From JAGQSZ01 sp049647585 (lineage in GTDB: Bacteria; Actinomycetota; Acidimicrobiia; Acidimicrobiales; Microtrichaceae), in assembly GCA_049647585.1 (NCBI GenBank), contig JBARXY010000006.1, positions 1-44,921 on the forward strand: a DNA stretch of 44,921 nucleotides. The letters are read 5' to 3'. How positions within the stretch are numbered: position 1 is the stretch's first letter; the number at the start of each line of letters is the position of its first letter. The translations under genes and the position numbers were made by a program. Under the pieces are notes generated by a model. That model was not told where the DNA came from, ran no database searches, and worked only from the letters and a program-made list of their open reading frames with translations. Below, piece by piece: positions 7,622 to 15,044 of this stretch.

Positions 7622-7696
7622 TCGGGCTGGGGAGATTCGAACTCCCGACCTCTTGACCCCCAGTCAAGCGCGCTAACCAAGCTGCGCCACAGCCCG
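7622..7696 (-). tRNA. tRNA-Pro, anticodon GGG
   Basis: 75 nt on the minus strand. The acceptor stem CGGGCTG pairs with CAGCCCG, followed by discriminator A. The anticodon arm is CTTGA-CTGGGGG-TCAAG, giving anticodon GGG. The T arm is GGGAG-TTCGAAT-CTCCC. CCA is not encoded. A possible -10 (TAGAGT on the minus strand, 7713-7708) lies about 11 nt upstream. Its 3' half is duplicated at 6488-6572. Confidence 0.95.
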
Positions 7697-7782
7697 TGGG
7701 AGTGAGAACTCTAGCCGCCGCGGAGTCATCCGCCCATTTCGGACGCTCTCCGACCAAGCCGAGGGCGACTATCCAAAGACCC

Positions 7783-8034
7783 TCAGAACCTGCCTGCCAG
7801 CCACACGATTCCTTGGAACGCCCGGTACCCCAGATAGACGATCACTGCCACCAGCAGGATCCAGAAATGCCACGGCACCTTTGGTGTTGCTTCCTCGTCA
7901 CGGGGCGGTGCGACGGACTGGATGAACTCCGACGCGTCCTCGGGATCGGCTACGTGATGACCTTGGGGACAGTCACCCTCCGGTGTCAACGTAGAAGGCG
8001 TGTAGAAACGATTGCAGGGCTCACAAAATGGCAT
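7783..8034 (-). CDS. Small zinc-ribbon membrane protein, unknown function
   Basis: 83 residues. The N terminus holds Cys pairs in a zinc-ribbon-like pattern (MPFCEPCNRFYTP ... GDCPQGHH). A linker follows, then one membrane helix near the C terminus (about 54-76, WHFWILLVAVIVYLGYRAF). It lies 12 nt downstream of the carboxyltransferase gene on the same strand and is probably co-transcribed. I do not recognise a characterised family; membrane anchoring with the zinc ribbon in the cytoplasm is inferred. Confidence 0.7.
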   Translation of the reverse strand: MPFCEPCNRFYTPSTLTPEGDCPQGHHVADPEDASEFIQSVAPPRDEEATPKVPWHFWILLVAVIVYLGYRAFQGIVWLAGRF

Positions 8035-8046
8035 CTGGTCGGCCGC

Positions 8047-9594
8047 TCAGACCGGTGGTACGCCGTGACGGCGAGAAGAAAAGTGTCGATCCTTCCCTGC
8101 TGCCCTTGCAAGTCGGAGATGCACTTCGTTTCTCAGCGATTCCCATTCGATGATGCCGTCAATGACCAGTTCGGACGCCAGTCGCAGTAGGTCTACGTCC
8201 TCTTCGTAGAGTCGTCGCTGTTCGTCTATGAAGGCATCGCGTTCGGGTCCTTCTGGAATCGCTGCGATCTTGTTGGCAAAGACTGCGTTGACCGCAGCTT
8301 CGGGGCCCATCACCGCGATCTTTGCGGTGGGAAGGGCCAGCGTTGCCTGCGGCTCGAATGCCGGCCCGCTCATCGCGTACAGGCCGGCACCGTAGGCCTT
8401 GCGGACGATCACGGAGATCTTCGGCACGGTCGCCTCGGACACGGCGGTGATCATTTTTGCCCCGTGACGGATGATTCCCTCGCGCTCGACCTGGGTCCCG
8501 ATCATGAAGCCGGGGACGTCCGCCAGGAAGATCAATGGCACGTTGAACGCGTCGCAGAGCCAGATGAACCTGGCCGCCTTGTCGGCCGAGTCGGTGAAGA
8601 TCACGCCGCCCTTGTGCATCGGGTTGTTGGCCACGATCCCAACCGGGCTGCCTTCCAGCAGGCCGAACCCCACGAGCATCTCGGGGGCGAACAGCGGCTT
8701 GATCTCGAAGAACGACTCTTCATCGAGAAGTCCCTCGAGAACATCGTGCATGTCGTAGCCCATCGTCTCCTCAGCAGGGACGATTTCGGCGGTCAACTGC
8801 CTCGACGGAGCAGCCGGCTCATAGACCGGAGGGGCCTCGCTCCAGCGGCTGGGCAGGTACGTCAGATAGGCCCTTGCCTGGGCAATGGCGTCCTCGTCGT
8901 CGACTGCCAAGTTGTCGCCACAACCAGAAACTGTGGCGTGCATCCGCGCGCCGCCCGTCTCCTCGAGGGTAGCGATCTCTCCGATGACCATCTCGGCCAT
9001 TCGGGGTGACCCCAGATACATCGAGGCGTTGCCCTCGACCATGATGACCATGTCGGTGAACGCCGGGATGTACGCCCCACCGGCCGCAGAGGGACCGAAC
9101 AGACAGCAGACCTGGGGAACCTTCCCCGACAGCCGGACCTGGTTGTAGAAGATGCGCCCCGCTCCCCTACGTCCGGGGAACAGTTCGACCTGGTCGGTAA
9201 TTCGCGCACCTGCGGAGTCGACCAGCCAGACGACGGGCAGTTCGTCGCGCAGGGCGGTCTCGGTTAGCCGGACGATCTTCTCGACGGTACGAGCCCCCCA
9301 GGATCCGGCCTTGACGGTCGGATCGTTCGCCATGATGCAGACGGGTCGCCCGTCGACATCGCCAACCCCGGTTACGACACCGTCGGCCGGGAGATCAGGA
9401 TCCATCCCGTCGCGGTATGCCGAATTGGCCAGTAGTTGGTCCTCGACGAACGTGCCGGGGTCACACAGCAGGTCTATGCGGTCCCGGACGAAGAGCTTGT
9501 TCTGCTTGGCAAGCTTCTCTGCGCCCTTGGCCAGGTTTCCCTGCCGCGCCCGCAGGCTCGCTGCTTCGATGCGCTCGACCTGGTCGTCTCCCAT
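8047..9594 (-). CDS. Acyl-CoA carboxylase carboxyltransferase (beta) subunit
   Basis: About 515 residues of the AccD/PccB/MccB family, two crotonase-fold halves. It has RDRIDLLCDPGTF near the start, the oxyanion-hole glycines in LFGPSAAGGAYIPAF, and the second half with NNPMHKGGVIF and DVPGFMIGTQVEREGI. It transfers carboxyl from carboxybiotin to an acyl-CoA (acetyl-, propionyl- or methylcrotonyl-type; substrate not resolved). The ATG at 9594 has GGAG 8 nt upstream; GTG and TTG three and two codons earlier are alternatives. No biotin carboxylase or biotin carrier gene is in the window, so its alpha subunit must be encoded elsewhere. Confidence 0.9.
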   Translation of the reverse strand: MGDDQVERIEAASLRARQGNLAKGAEKLAKQNKLFVRDRIDLLCDPGTFVEDQLLANSAYRDGMDPDLPADGVVTGVGDVDGRPVCIMANDPTVKAGSWGARTVEKIVRLTETALRDELPVVWLVDSAGARITDQVELFPGRRGAGRIFYNQVRLSGKVPQVCCLFGPSAAGGAYIPAFTDMVIMVEGNASMYLGSPRMAEMVIGEIATLEETGGARMHATVSGCGDNLAVDDEDAIAQARAYLTYLPSRWSEAPPVYEPAAPSRQLTAEIVPAEETMGYDMHDVLEGLLDEESFFEIKPLFAPEMLVGFGLLEGSPVGIVANNPMHKGGVIFTDSADKAARFIWLCDAFNVPLIFLADVPGFMIGTQVEREGIIRHGAKMITAVSEATVPKISVIVRKAYGAGLYAMSGPAFEPQATLALPTAKIAVMGPEAAVNAVFANKIAAIPEGPERDAFIDEQRRLYEEDVDLLRLASELVIDGIIEWESLRNEVHLRLARAAGKDRHFSSRRHGVPPV

Positions 9595-9646
9595 TTTCAA
9601 CACTCCGTTCTGGCCCGCCCGACTGTGCGCAAAGCCCCTGCCACCT

Positions 9647-9692
9647 CAGGCCTGCTCAGCCGATCTCGACAGGCTTGCTCAGCCGATCTTGA
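9647..9692. repeat. 23-bp tandem duplication spanning a stop codon
   Basis: The segment 9647-9669 is repeated at 9670-9692 with two C/T differences. The second copy contains the last codons and TGA of the FKBP lipoprotein gene, so the 3' untranslated copy carries a duplicate of that gene end, including its stop. Confidence 0.85.
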
Positions 9693-10209
9693 TCATGTCG
9701 ACGGTGAACACCAGGGCGTCGCCGGGTGCAGGTCCGCCGTTGCCGTACGCCATCGCGGGCGGAATGACGAGTGTCCGCCGGCCGCCTTCCTTCATGCCGA
9801 CGAGCCCCTTAGACCAGCCCTCGATCACCTGGTTCAGGGGGAAGGTGGCGGGCTGGCTACTCCAGCTGCTCTCGAACACCTTGCCGGTACTTGCGGCGGC
9901 ACCGATGTACTGGACGGTAACGGTGTCGGTGGCCTTGACGGTCCTACCCGTTCCGACGACGTCGTCGGTGATCTCCAAATCGGCCGGAACCTCGACCTTG
10001 GTCAGCTTCGGCTCACCCCGGTCGGCCACGATGGACGCAAAGTCCGATGACCCTGCCGTGCTCTGGGATTCCGAACCCTGGGCTTCGGATGTGTCGGACT
10101 TACCAGCCTTGTCAGCTGCGTCGTCACTGCCACTGCAGCCGACGACCACCAGCGCAAGTGCCAATACCGAAGCACCGGACACCCGCATCAACCATTTACG
10201 ACCTTGCAT
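9679..10209 (-). CDS. FKBP-type peptidyl-prolyl isomerase, lipoprotein
   Basis: About 176 residues. The N-terminal signal ends in a lipobox VVGC, with Cys25 the likely lipid-modified residue. A Ser/Asp/Ala-rich linker leads to an FKBP domain: VTVQYIGAAASTGKVFESSW, FPLNQVIEGWSKGLVGMKEGG, RRTLVIPPAMAYGNGG and FTVDMIKI. It should assist folding of exported proteins at the outer face of the membrane. The ATG at 10209 follows AGGAGA by 6 nt. It is a paralogue of the next FKBP gene, 143 bp away on the same strand. Confidence 0.9.
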   Translation of the reverse strand: MQGRKWLMRVSGASVLALALVVVGCSGSDDAADKAGKSDTSEAQGSESQSTAGSSDFASIVADRGEPKLTKVEVPADLEITDDVVGTGRTVKATDTVTVQYIGAAASTGKVFESSWSSQPATFPLNQVIEGWSKGLVGMKEGGRRTLVIPPAMAYGNGGPAPGDALVFTVDMIKIG

Positions 10210-10352
10210 CAACAATCTCCTGAATTCTGAACTGTCTCATCTGTAGCTATAGCTGTTGGCCGATCGGCGGTTCGCTCAGCGCTCAACCGAATACGGCAGT
10301 GAACCAAGGTCGAGTCGCCGCTCGACCGACTGGCGGCTTAGGACGCGGGGCC

Positions 10353-10748
10353 TCAGCGCCAGCTGACGTCGACCAGGTCGACGGTGAACACGAGTGTCTC
10401 ATTGGGAGCGATTCCGGCGCCTGGAGGAGGGTTGGAGCCGTATGCCATCTCTCCTGGGATCACCAGCGTGCGGCGTCCGCCGACCTTCATCCCGAGAAGC
10501 CCTTCGCTCCAGCCTTGGATCACTCCGTCGAGAGGGAAGCTGATCGGCGCGCCCCGGTCCCAAGATGCGTCGAACTGTGCACCACTGGATGCCGAAACCC
10601 CGACGTAATGCGCCGTCACTGTCGCGCCTGGTGTCACCTCGTCGCCGGTGCCCTCGACGTCGTCGGTGACGATCAGATCGATGACGGCATCGGTTGCGCC
10701 CAACTGGGGCTTGCCACGGGCTTCGACTTCTTCGCGGACTGAACTCAT
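10353..10748 (-). CDS. FKBP-type peptidyl-prolyl isomerase, cytoplasmic
   Basis: 131 residues with no signal peptide. The FKBP domain is complete: TVTAHYVGVSASSGAQFDAS, FPLDGVIQGWSEGLLGMKVGG, RRTLVIPGEMAYG and ETLVFTVDLVDV. AGGAGG lies 5 nt before the ATG. The domain is close in sequence to the lipoprotein FKBP downstream, which suggests a tandem duplication followed by gain or loss of the export signal. It lies between der and the lipoprotein gene on one strand. Confidence 0.9.
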   Translation of the reverse strand: MSSVREEVEARGKPQLGATDAVIDLIVTDDVEGTGDEVTPGATVTAHYVGVSASSGAQFDASWDRGAPISFPLDGVIQGWSEGLLGMKVGGRRTLVIPGEMAYGSNPPPGAGIAPNETLVFTVDLVDVSWR

Positions 10749-10805
10749 GTGGTCCTCCTGGGACGTGCTGTCTGAGACATGCGGGCTGGCAGAGGCTAGA
10801 GGGTT

Positions 10806-12164
10806 TCAGTCGCCCCGACGGCGGACCCTCAGCTTGATCGGCGTGGCGGGCAGTTCGAACTCATCACGGATCTGGCGTTCGAGATAACGCAGGTAACTGG
10901 CCGGGATCGTCTTGTTGACGAACAACGTGAACGTAGGCGGATCCGTCGCTCCCTGGGTGGCATACATAATGCGGCCGCCGTGGGGTGCGGGTTGAGCCTG
11001 CTGGGCCCGTCGCAACAGGTCGTTCACCTTGCGGGTGGGAATTCTCGTCTCGTACTGCGAAATCGCGTCACCGAGCGCTGGCAACAGTCGGTGAACTCCC
11101 CGACCCTGCAGGGCCGATACCCGAAGGACCGCGGCCTCGCCCAGGAAGTGCATCTTGTTGCCCATCTGGTACATGACGTCCTTGCGGGCCTCTTCGTCCA
11201 GGAGCTCCCACTTGTTGAGCACGACGATGATCGGACAACCCGCTCCGGCGACCCGTTCGGCCAGGCGTTGATCCTGGTGGGTGATGCCCTCTGTTGCGTC
11301 GATGACCAACAGCGCAACGTCAGCACCATCGACCGACTTGAGCGCCCGCACCATCGAGAAGTACTCGGTGCCTTCGTCGATGCGCGACTTCCGACGCATT
11401 CCAGCGGTGTCGATGAAACGCAGCTCTCCGACCTCTGTGGTCACGATGGTGTCGACACTGTCTCGGGTGGTGCCCGGCATGTCGTGGACGACCGAACGGT
11501 CCTCGCCGATGAGCCTGTTGAACAGCGTTGACTTCCCTACGTTCGGGCGCCCGACCAGGGCAACCGAGGTGACCTTCGGACCGCTGTAATCGCGCTCGTC
11601 GTCCTCGTCGCCGCCCAACTCGGGAAGGTGTTCAACTACCCGGTCGAGCAGGTCCCCGGTGCCTCGGCCGTGGAGCGCCGAGAGTGGGAACGGCTCACCG
11701 AGGCCGAGCGACATCAGGTCCCAAATCTGTGCCTCATGGCGCTCGTCGTCGACCTTGTTCGCCACGAGAAGCACCGGGGTCTTTGTGTCACGAAGCATCT
11801 TCGCCACCCGGTCGTCGTCATCGGTGGCTCCGACCGAAGAGTCGACCACGAACAGGATGACGTCGGCGGTGTCGATGGCATTCTCGGACTGCAGGCTGAC
11901 CTTCTTGTCGAGCGCGTCGCCACCGAGCATCCAGCCTCCGGTATCCACCAGCAGGAACTCGTGTCCGACCCAATCGGCCTTGACCTCTTTGCGGTCACGG
12001 GTGACGCCCGGCTTCTCTTCGACGATCGCGACCCGCCGTCCGAGAATGCGGTTCATCAGGGTTGACTTGCCGACGTTGGGACGCCCGACGATAGCCACGA
12101 CGGGAAGACCTATGGCGCTGTCGCCAACGAGGTCGTCCGCTTGATCTTCAGTCATCTGTTCCAC
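10806..12164 (-). CDS. der: Ribosome-associated GTPase Der (EngA)
   Basis: 452 residues with two GTPase domains and a C-terminal KH-like domain. Domain 1: P loop GRPNVGKS (27-34), DTGG (74-77), NKVD (136-139). Domain 2: P loop GRPNVGKS (205-212), DTAG (252-255), NKWE (317-320). The acidic linker PELGGDEDDE separates them. Der acts in late 50S subunit assembly. The GTG at 12164 follows the DUF512 stop by 3 nt; an ATG three codons later, preceded by GGTGGA, is an alternative start. Confidence 0.97.
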   Translation of the reverse strand: MEQMTEDQADDLVGDSAIGLPVVAIVGRPNVGKSTLMNRILGRRVAIVEEKPGVTRDRKEVKADWVGHEFLLVDTGGWMLGGDALDKKVSLQSENAIDTADVILFVVDSSVGATDDDDRVAKMLRDTKTPVLLVANKVDDERHEAQIWDLMSLGLGEPFPLSALHGRGTGDLLDRVVEHLPELGGDEDDERDYSGPKVTSVALVGRPNVGKSTLFNRLIGEDRSVVHDMPGTTRDSVDTIVTTEVGELRFIDTAGMRRKSRIDEGTEYFSMVRALKSVDGADVALLVIDATEGITHQDQRLAERVAGAGCPIIVVLNKWELLDEEARKDVMYQMGNKMHFLGEAAVLRVSALQGRGVHRLLPALGDAISQYETRIPTRKVNDLLRRAQQAQPAPHGGRIMYATQGATDPPTFTLFVNKTIPASYLRYLERQIRDEFELPATPIKLRVRRRGD

Positions 12165-12167
12165 CGG

Positions 12168-13652
12168 TCATTTGAAGGGCCGCTCGTTGAACGGCATTGC
12201 GTCTTGGAGGGCGTTGCGAAGCGACACCCCGTCCGTCGGGACGATTTCGATGGGCCGCGGTAGATCGTCGGGGGTCAGCCCGTCGAGGAACCGGCCCTGC
12301 GAAAGGCACACGTCTGGCAGCAGATACCTGTGGCCCTCTGGCTGGGCGCCGAGGACGCGCTGCAGATCGGCGCCGACCATCAGTCCAGCGACCGCGACGT
12401 TGCCGCCGAAGAAATGGTTCTCGACCTCAACCAGGCGGATGTCGTCGCGTCCGATCGAAGTGACCATCGGGGCCAGGATTTTGGCTCCATAGGTACCCGT
12501 CAGGATACCGATCGGAGCATTTGCCCTGGGTCGCAGCGACACCGAGACAGCGCCCGAGTCGTCGATGTTGCGGGGAGCGCGGTATCCGACCGCCGGCGCA
12601 CCGTCGACCGAGGCGAAGAAACCCGACTGGATTCCGATTCCCTCATCCGACTGGCCCTCGAACTCCATTTCGAAAGCCCGGGCCATGCCAATGCCGTCCT
12701 CGTGCATCGAGAACTCGCCGTAGGTGTGTGCCTCGGGAAATGGTCGTTCGGCCATGAGGTAGTACTCGTCCGAGGCGTAGACCATGCGTCGACCCAGGAG
12801 CTGGAGGAACCGCTCCTGCCAGGCGTCGACCGCGTCGACAACGAATCGAGCTTCCTCGACGGTGTGTGGCCGCATTCTGGCCTCGGTGCTATGGGCGCTG
12901 ACTCCGAGGGGGACAACCGCCACGTCGGCCAGTTCCGGATACTCATCGAGGATTCCACACAGGGTTTGTTCGAGCGCATCGCCGTCGTTGAGGCCGGGGC
13001 AGACCACGAGTTGGCCGTGGACCTCGACACCATGGTCGAGCAGTGCCCGCAGCCAGCGAAGGCTCATCGCGCCCCGACGGTTGCGCAGCATTTCGACACG
13101 CAGAGTCGGATCGGTCGCGTGGATGCTCACATAGAGCGGCGAGAGGCTCTCGGTGATCACGCGTTCAAGATCAGCCTCGGTGAACCGGGTGAGCGTCGTG
13201 AAGTTGCCGTAAAGGAACGACAGTCGGTAGTCATCGTCCTTCAGGTGGAGGCTCTTTCGCATGCCGGGCGGAAGTTGGTAGATGAAGCAGAACTCGCAGT
13301 GGTTGTCGCAGGTTCTGACCTCGTCGAACACCGGTGAGTCGATGTCGATGCCGAGGGACTCCCCCGTGCCCTTCTCGATCTCGACGCTCAACTCCAGACC
13401 GCCGCGGAGCAGATCGAGCGAGATCTCGCACTCGTCGGTCAAGACCCGGTACTCGATGATGTCCTTGACCGGGCGGCCATTGATTGCCACCACCATGTCG
13501 CCCATCAGAACCCCGGCTATTGCAGCTGGGGAGCCTGGACCCACGCCGACCACAGTTGCCAGGCCGGCATGGGAGGCTGGCGAGTAGCCACCCTGAGCCG
13601 ACGCGGACACAGCGGACGCGGGCGCGGCAGAGTCGATCTGGGCAGTGGACAT
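12168..13652 (-). CDS. DUF512 family protein, PDZ plus radical-SAM-like domain
   Basis: 494 residues. A PDZ-like domain at about 30-90 (GVGPGSPAAIAG, GDMVVAINGRPV) precedes a radical-SAM-type cluster motif C-x3-C-x2-C (CDNHCEFC; C115, C119, C122). The DUF512 C-terminal region (YLMAERPFPEAHTYGEF, GTYGAKILAPMV) follows. The family is conserved but its reaction is unknown. It sits directly upstream of der with a 3-nt gap. In other phyla DUF512 genes also neighbour der, which suggests a role linked to ribosome assembly; that link is inference. TAGCAT lies 9 nt before the ATG. Confidence 0.88.
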   Translation of the reverse strand: MSTAQIDSAAPASAVSASAQGGYSPASHAGLATVVGVGPGSPAAIAGVLMGDMVVAINGRPVKDIIEYRVLTDECEISLDLLRGGLELSVEIEKGTGESLGIDIDSPVFDEVRTCDNHCEFCFIYQLPPGMRKSLHLKDDDYRLSFLYGNFTTLTRFTEADLERVITESLSPLYVSIHATDPTLRVEMLRNRRGAMSLRWLRALLDHGVEVHGQLVVCPGLNDGDALEQTLCGILDEYPELADVAVVPLGVSAHSTEARMRPHTVEEARFVVDAVDAWQERFLQLLGRRMVYASDEYYLMAERPFPEAHTYGEFSMHEDGIGMARAFEMEFEGQSDEGIGIQSGFFASVDGAPAVGYRAPRNIDDSGAVSVSLRPRANAPIGILTGTYGAKILAPMVTSIGRDDIRLVEVENHFFGGNVAVAGLMVGADLQRVLGAQPEGHRYLLPDVCLSQGRFLDGLTPDDLPRPIEIVPTDGVSLRNALQDAMPFNERPFK

Positions 13653-13742
13653 GACCTGACGATGCTAGTAGATGGCCCTCAATTAGCCGCTTCGGCCTAG
13701 GTGGCCGCTCCCGCCTCATCAATGCCTGCCAGAGGTTGTGTC

Positions 13743-13779
13743 GAAGAGCCCCGGGTGCAAGTCTCTTCACGCTCCGGGG
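13743..13779 (+). promoter_or_regulatory. Leader with mutually exclusive hairpins or a pseudoknot
   Basis: Four 6-nt blocks interleave in the leader of the hydrolase gene. GAAGAG (13743-13748) pairs with CTCTTC (13763-13768), and CCCCGG (13749-13754) pairs with CCGGGG (13774-13779). The order fits an H-type pseudoknot or two competing hairpins. It ends about 30 nt before the ATG and 15-20 nt before the ribosome binding site. It matches no riboswitch class I can name and may be chance in GC-rich DNA. Confidence 0.3.
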
Positions 13780-13809
13780 GACACGGCGCAGCTCGGGGAG
13801 GAACAACTG

Positions 13810-14982
13810 ATGTTTGGGCAGAGAAGAGCGCACATACGCCCGTCGGGGGCCATCTTCGCCTTCGCAGCTCTGGCGCTCGTAACAGCCGCCTGCGTGCCGC
13901 CACCGCCAGCGACCGGTCCGAGTCCCAGTGACGCGCCCCGTGCCGGAGTTGCCGCCTATTCCGAACACGGCCCCTACGAGGTCGGCGTGACCACCGTCAA
14001 CCTTTCCGACAGAGCGATGGAGGTTTGGTATCCGGTCGACCACGTCGACATCGGCGACGCACCTCGTGATTCGTACCGGATCAGGGAATTCGTCGGTTCT
14101 TATTTCGACGGCCTGATCGATCCGAGTATCGACCCCGTTTACCAGACCGACGCCACCCGTGACGTTGCGGCCTCCACCAATGGTCCATTTCCTCTGGTGC
14201 TATTCGCCCACGGATTCGCGAGCTTCCGTCAGCAGTCGAGCTTTCTGACTACACACCTCGCCAGCTGGGGATTCGTGGTCATCTCACCCGACTTCCTCGA
14301 CCGTGGGCTGAAGGCGGTGCTCGGCGAGCCGCCGGCGGTGTCTCGCAGCGACAAGTCGGTCGTGGACGAGGCGATCGACACCACCAGGGCATTGACCGCT
14401 GCCGACGAAGGCCTGTTGAGCGGCGTCATCGACGCTTCCCGGGTATTTCCGGTCGGACACTCAGCAGGTGGCGGGACCGCGTTGCAGATGCTCGAACGTC
14501 CCGATGTTCCGTCAGCGATTCCTCTAGCTTCCGGGTATCTGTTGGCAGCTGCCTCGGCGGGTCGCCTGGACATTCCGCTCGTAAAGCCCGTCATGTGGAT
14601 CGGCGCCCAGAACGACCACATCGCGTCGATCGACGACATCCGACTGGGCTTTCAGATGACCGCCGGTCAACGCAAGCTGATCGAGCTGCGCGACTCGGGA
14701 CACCTGAATGCGTTCAGTGACATCTGCGACATCGGGGACGGCGGAATTGTGGCTCTGGCACGGGCCGCCTCGCTGCCGATCCCCGAATTCCTGTTGCAAC
14801 TCGGCAACGACGGCTGCCCGGTTCCCCCGAATCGACCGTCACATGAGATTTGGCCGGAGGTCCGCCACTTCGTGACGGCCGAGTTGCGCTACCGATCGGG
14901 CATCGACCCCCAACCGGTCGGTCTGGGCGACCAGGTGCTGGCCAACTTCGACGACGTGGCCGCCTACAGGCACAATCCCTGA
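13810..14982 (+). CDS. Secreted alpha/beta hydrolase (lipase/PAF-acetylhydrolase-like) lipoprotein
   Basis: 390 residues. A signal peptide ends VTAAC (Cys28, a loose lipobox) followed by a Pro-rich stretch, so it is probably an exported lipoprotein. The fold shows LVLFAHGFASFRQQSSF (oxyanion region) and the nucleophile elbow GHSAGG (Ser218). D269 (GAQNDH) and H298 (DSGHLNAF) are likely triad partners. The layout recalls platelet-activating-factor acetylhydrolase/dienelactone hydrolase-type esterases; the substrate is unknown. I chose ATG 13810 because GAGGA lies about 8 nt upstream and the signal peptide starts there. It diverges from the DUF512 gene. Confidence 0.85.
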   Translation: MFGQRRAHIRPSGAIFAFAALALVTAACVPPPPATGPSPSDAPRAGVAAYSEHGPYEVGVTTVNLSDRAMEVWYPVDHVDIGDAPRDSYRIREFVGSYFDGLIDPSIDPVYQTDATRDVAASTNGPFPLVLFAHGFASFRQQSSFLTTHLASWGFVVISPDFLDRGLKAVLGEPPAVSRSDKSVVDEAIDTTRALTAADEGLLSGVIDASRVFPVGHSAGGGTALQMLERPDVPSAIPLASGYLLAAASAGRLDIPLVKPVMWIGAQNDHIASIDDIRLGFQMTAGQRKLIELRDSGHLNAFSDICDIGDGGIVALARAASLPIPEFLLQLGNDGCPVPPNRPSHEIWPEVRHFVTAELRYRSGIDPQPVGLGDQVLANFDDVAAYRHNP

Positions 14983-15008
14983 CATTCGGCCTGTGACCGC
15001 CGACCTCT

Positions 15009-15037
15009 GACAACTGGCCCACTACCGGCGGTACCAT
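15009..15037 (+). promoter_or_regulatory. Promoter of ispH (leaderless)
   Basis: TGACAA at about 15009-15014 and TACCAT at 15032-15037 are separated by 17 nt. The -10 ends 7 nt before the GTG at 15045 and no ribosome binding site is present. This is the best-formed promoter in the window. Confidence 0.55.
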
Positions 15038-15044
15038 CGCTGCT

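Noticed and set aside
7406..7705. Plus-strand open frame of 99 codons ending across the tRNA
   Set aside because: Its C-terminal half (GWGDSNSRPLDPQ) is the known false translation of a tRNA gene read from the opposite strand.
12330..13337. 335-codon plus-strand frame opposite the DUF512 gene
   Set aside because: Antisense to a recognised conserved protein, with no domain, start signal or ribosome binding site.
13690..13800. Known riboswitch (c-di-AMP or SAM type) before the hydrolase
   Set aside because: The leader is too short and lacks the conserved cores of these classes; kept only as an unnamed structured leader.
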